DNA of 6,160 nucleotides from an uncultured Gemmatimonadota bacterium (lineage in GTDB: Bacteria > Gemmatimonadota > Gemmatimonadetes > Gemmatimonadales > Gemmatimonadaceae). Position numbers and translations under genes: made by a program. Under the pieces are notes generated by a model. It did no database searches and was not told where the DNA came from. It was given only the letters and a program-made list of their open reading frames with translations. Shown here piece by piece: positions 5,072-6,160 of this stretch (its first letter is position 1; the number at the start of each line of letters is the position of its first letter). The stretch lies in contig CAITQY010000068.1 of the NCBI GenBank assembly GCA_903894655.1, positions 1 to 6,160 of the forward strand. The letters are read 5' to 3'.

Positions 5072-6085
5072 TTACTCCTGTCCGGCCGACTCGGCTCCCG
5101 CTTCTCCGGCGTCACCAGCGACATCCGGGGCGGCGCCTTCAGCGGCCGTTCCCTCGGCGCCAGGCTTAAGGCGTGCGGCGATGGCTTCCGGCTTGGCGCG
5201 GCGACGGCGCGGGCGATTGCCGGCACCACCCGCCTGGCCACCACCGCCCTGTCCGCCACCGCCCTGCCCACCGCCCTGTCCGCCACCCTGTCCGCCACGA
5301 TCTCCACCGCGGCCACCACGCTCACCACGACCAGCCGGCTCCGTGCCACGGTCGCTCGAGAACGTGTAGCTCTCCTGCTCTTCGTCACTCGGACGGGCAG
5401 GCGCCTCACGGCGCGCCTCGTCGATCGTATCCGCAATCACCTTCGCGATCAACTCCACCGACCGAATGGCGTCGTCGTTACCGGCGATCGGCACGGTGAT
5501 CAGGTCGGGATCGGCATTGGTGTCCACGATGGCGACAATGGGCACGCCAAGCTTGTTTGCCTCGGAAACGGCAATGCGCTCCTTCTTCGAGTCGATGATG
5601 AACAGCAGCCCCGGGAGGCGGTTCATCGTCTTAATACCCGAGAGGTACTTGCCGAGCTTCTCGCGCTGACGCGACATAAGAAGCTGTTCCTTCTTGGTGT
5701 AGTTCGTGAGCGTGCCGTCTTCCGTGCCAGCCTCAAGGTCCTTGAGCTTCTTGACCTGCTTCTTGACCGTCTGGAAGTTCGTCAGCATGCCGCCGAGCCA
5801 ACGCTCGGTCACGAACATCCCGCCGCAGCGCTCGGCCTCAGCCTTCACGATGGCGGCGAGCTGGCGCTTGGTGCAGACGAACAGCACGTTCTCACCACGC
5901 AACACGACCTCGCGGACGAGCTTCTGCGCCAGTTCGATCTGGCGGAGCGTCTTCTGCAGGTCGATGATATGAATGCCATTACGCTCGGCGAAAATGAACC
6001 GGCGCATCTTGGGGTTCCAACGACGGGTCTGGTGCCCGAAGTGAACGCCCGCGGCGAGCAATTGCTCGAGGGACGGAGTCGTCAT
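5072..6085 (-). CDS. rpsB: 30S ribosomal protein S2 with long Gly/Arg-rich C-terminal extension
   Basis: S2 is a primary small-subunit protein on the solvent side of the 30S, near the mRNA exit and the S1 binding site. Conserved blocks are GVHFGHQTRRWNPKM (13-27), IIDLQKT (40-46), CTKRQ (71-75), ERWLGGMLTNF (94-104), LPGLLFIIDSKKE (157-169), VPIVAIVDTNADPD (181-194) and VPIAGNDDAIRSVELI (198-213). The family core ends near residue 225, and bacterial S2 is commonly about 230-260 residues. This protein has 337. The extra part is an acidic linker (about 232-250), a Gly/Arg/Gln segment with RGG and QGGG repeats (252-289), a basic patch RPRRRRAKP (291-299) and an Ala/Glu/Gly acidic end (305-337). 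The frame continues without interruption to TAA, so this is a real extension and not a frameshift artefact visible here. ATG 6085 gives the canonical start. No Shine-Dalgarno precedes it. It is the first gene of the cluster within this window. Confidence 0.97.
   Translation of the reverse strand: MTTPSLEQLLAAGVHFGHQTRRWNPKMRRFIFAERNGIHIIDLQKTLRQIELAQKLVREVVLRGENVLFVCTKRQLAAIVKAEAERCGGMFVTERWLGGMLTNFQTVKKQVKKLKDLEAGTEDGTLTNYTKKEQLLMSRQREKLGKYLSGIKTMNRLPGLLFIIDSKKERIAVSEANKLGVPIVAIVDTNADPDLITVPIAGNDDAIRSVELIAKVIADTIDEARREAPARPSDEEQESYTFSSDRGTEPAGRGERGGRGGDRGGQGGGQGGGQGGGGQGGGGQAGGAGNRPRRRRAKPEAIAARLKPGAEGTAAEGAAPDVAGDAGEAGAESAGQE
5239..5298 (-). repeat. Imperfect 12/15-nt tandem repeat in the S2 tail
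   Basis: In the coding sense, units of the form GGCGGACAGGGT and GGCGGACAGGGCGGT follow one another with small variations. They encode QGGG and QGGGG repeats in the S2 extension. All units are multiples of three, so copy-number change by replication slippage would keep the frame. The plus strand of this segment would read as a proline-rich peptide, which is a shadow. Confidence 0.8.
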
Positions 6086-6160
6086 GTTGAAGAGTGCTTG
6101 GAGGTTTTAGAACGCGTCCGCTGTCGTCACCGTCGGCTGCGACCGGCTCCAGGAAGGAGC
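6086..6160 (-). other. rpsB upstream leader (incomplete)
   Basis: The 75 nt before rpsB run to the right edge. There is a short inverted repeat GCTCC-TTCCT-GGAGC at the very edge (6160-6146) that may be part of a larger structure beyond the window. I do not recognise the end of an upstream gene such as rpsI in any frame. No Shine-Dalgarno or convincing promoter is visible. An S2 autoregulatory leader is possible but cannot be shown from this fragment. Confidence 0.3.

Noticed and set aside
5025..5369. Proline-rich plus-strand frame opposite the S2 tail
   Set aside because: The PPCPPP pattern is simply the complement of the Gly/Gln repeat codons.
1..6160. Mobile element, defence system, CRISPR array or novel gene cluster
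   Set aside because: All coding space is accounted for by seven housekeeping genes in a widely conserved order, with no direct-repeat arrays, transposase motifs or unexplained long non-coding stretch.

Overview
The window is one block of seven bacterial housekeeping genes, all on the minus strand. In the direction of transcription (right to left) they are rpsB (ribosomal protein S2), tsf (elongation factor Ts), pyrH (UMP kinase), frr (ribosome recycling factor), uppS (undecaprenyl diphosphate synthase), cdsA (phosphatidate cytidylyltransferase) and dxr (DXP reductoisomerase, cut by the left edge). The order rpsB-tsf-pyrH-frr-uppS-cdsA-dxr is a classic conserved bacterial cluster. All seven assignments rest on family signature motifs read directly in the translations.

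The DNA is GC-rich. The GC content, the protein motifs and a long Gly/Arg/Ala-rich tail on S2 would suit a Gram-negative, high-GC lineage such as Gemmatimonadota. That placement is recognition-based and tentative. There is no sign of mobile elements, CRISPR, tRNA or rRNA genes, or horizontal transfer.

Layout, right to left. 6160-6086 is a short leader before rpsB with no gene I can name. 6085-5072 is rpsB, whose last ~110 residues are a low-complexity extension. 5071-4916 is a 156-nt spacer with a strong GC hairpin. 4915-3303 holds tsf and pyrH, joined by a GTGA stop/start overlap. pyrH joins frr by an ATGA overlap. A 48-nt spacer with a small perfect hairpin separates frr from uppS. uppS and cdsA are separated by 31 nt containing an 11-codon mini-ORF and a T4C6 run. 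cdsA joins dxr by an ATGA overlap that lies directly beside a perfect 7-bp hairpin. There is no gene-free stretch longer than 156 nt.

Functionally the front half supplies translation (S2, EF-Ts, RRF) plus UMP phosphorylation. The back half supplies envelope precursors: DXR commits carbon to the MEP isoprenoid pathway, UppS makes the C55 lipid carrier for peptidoglycan, and CdsA makes CDP-diacylglycerol for phospholipids. The tight overlaps imply co-transcription and translational coupling.

I found no undescribed multi-gene system. The points worth a second look are the RGG-like tail of S2, the near absence of well-placed Shine-Dalgarno sequences, and the structured or overlapping gene junctions, especially uppS/cdsA and cdsA/dxr.
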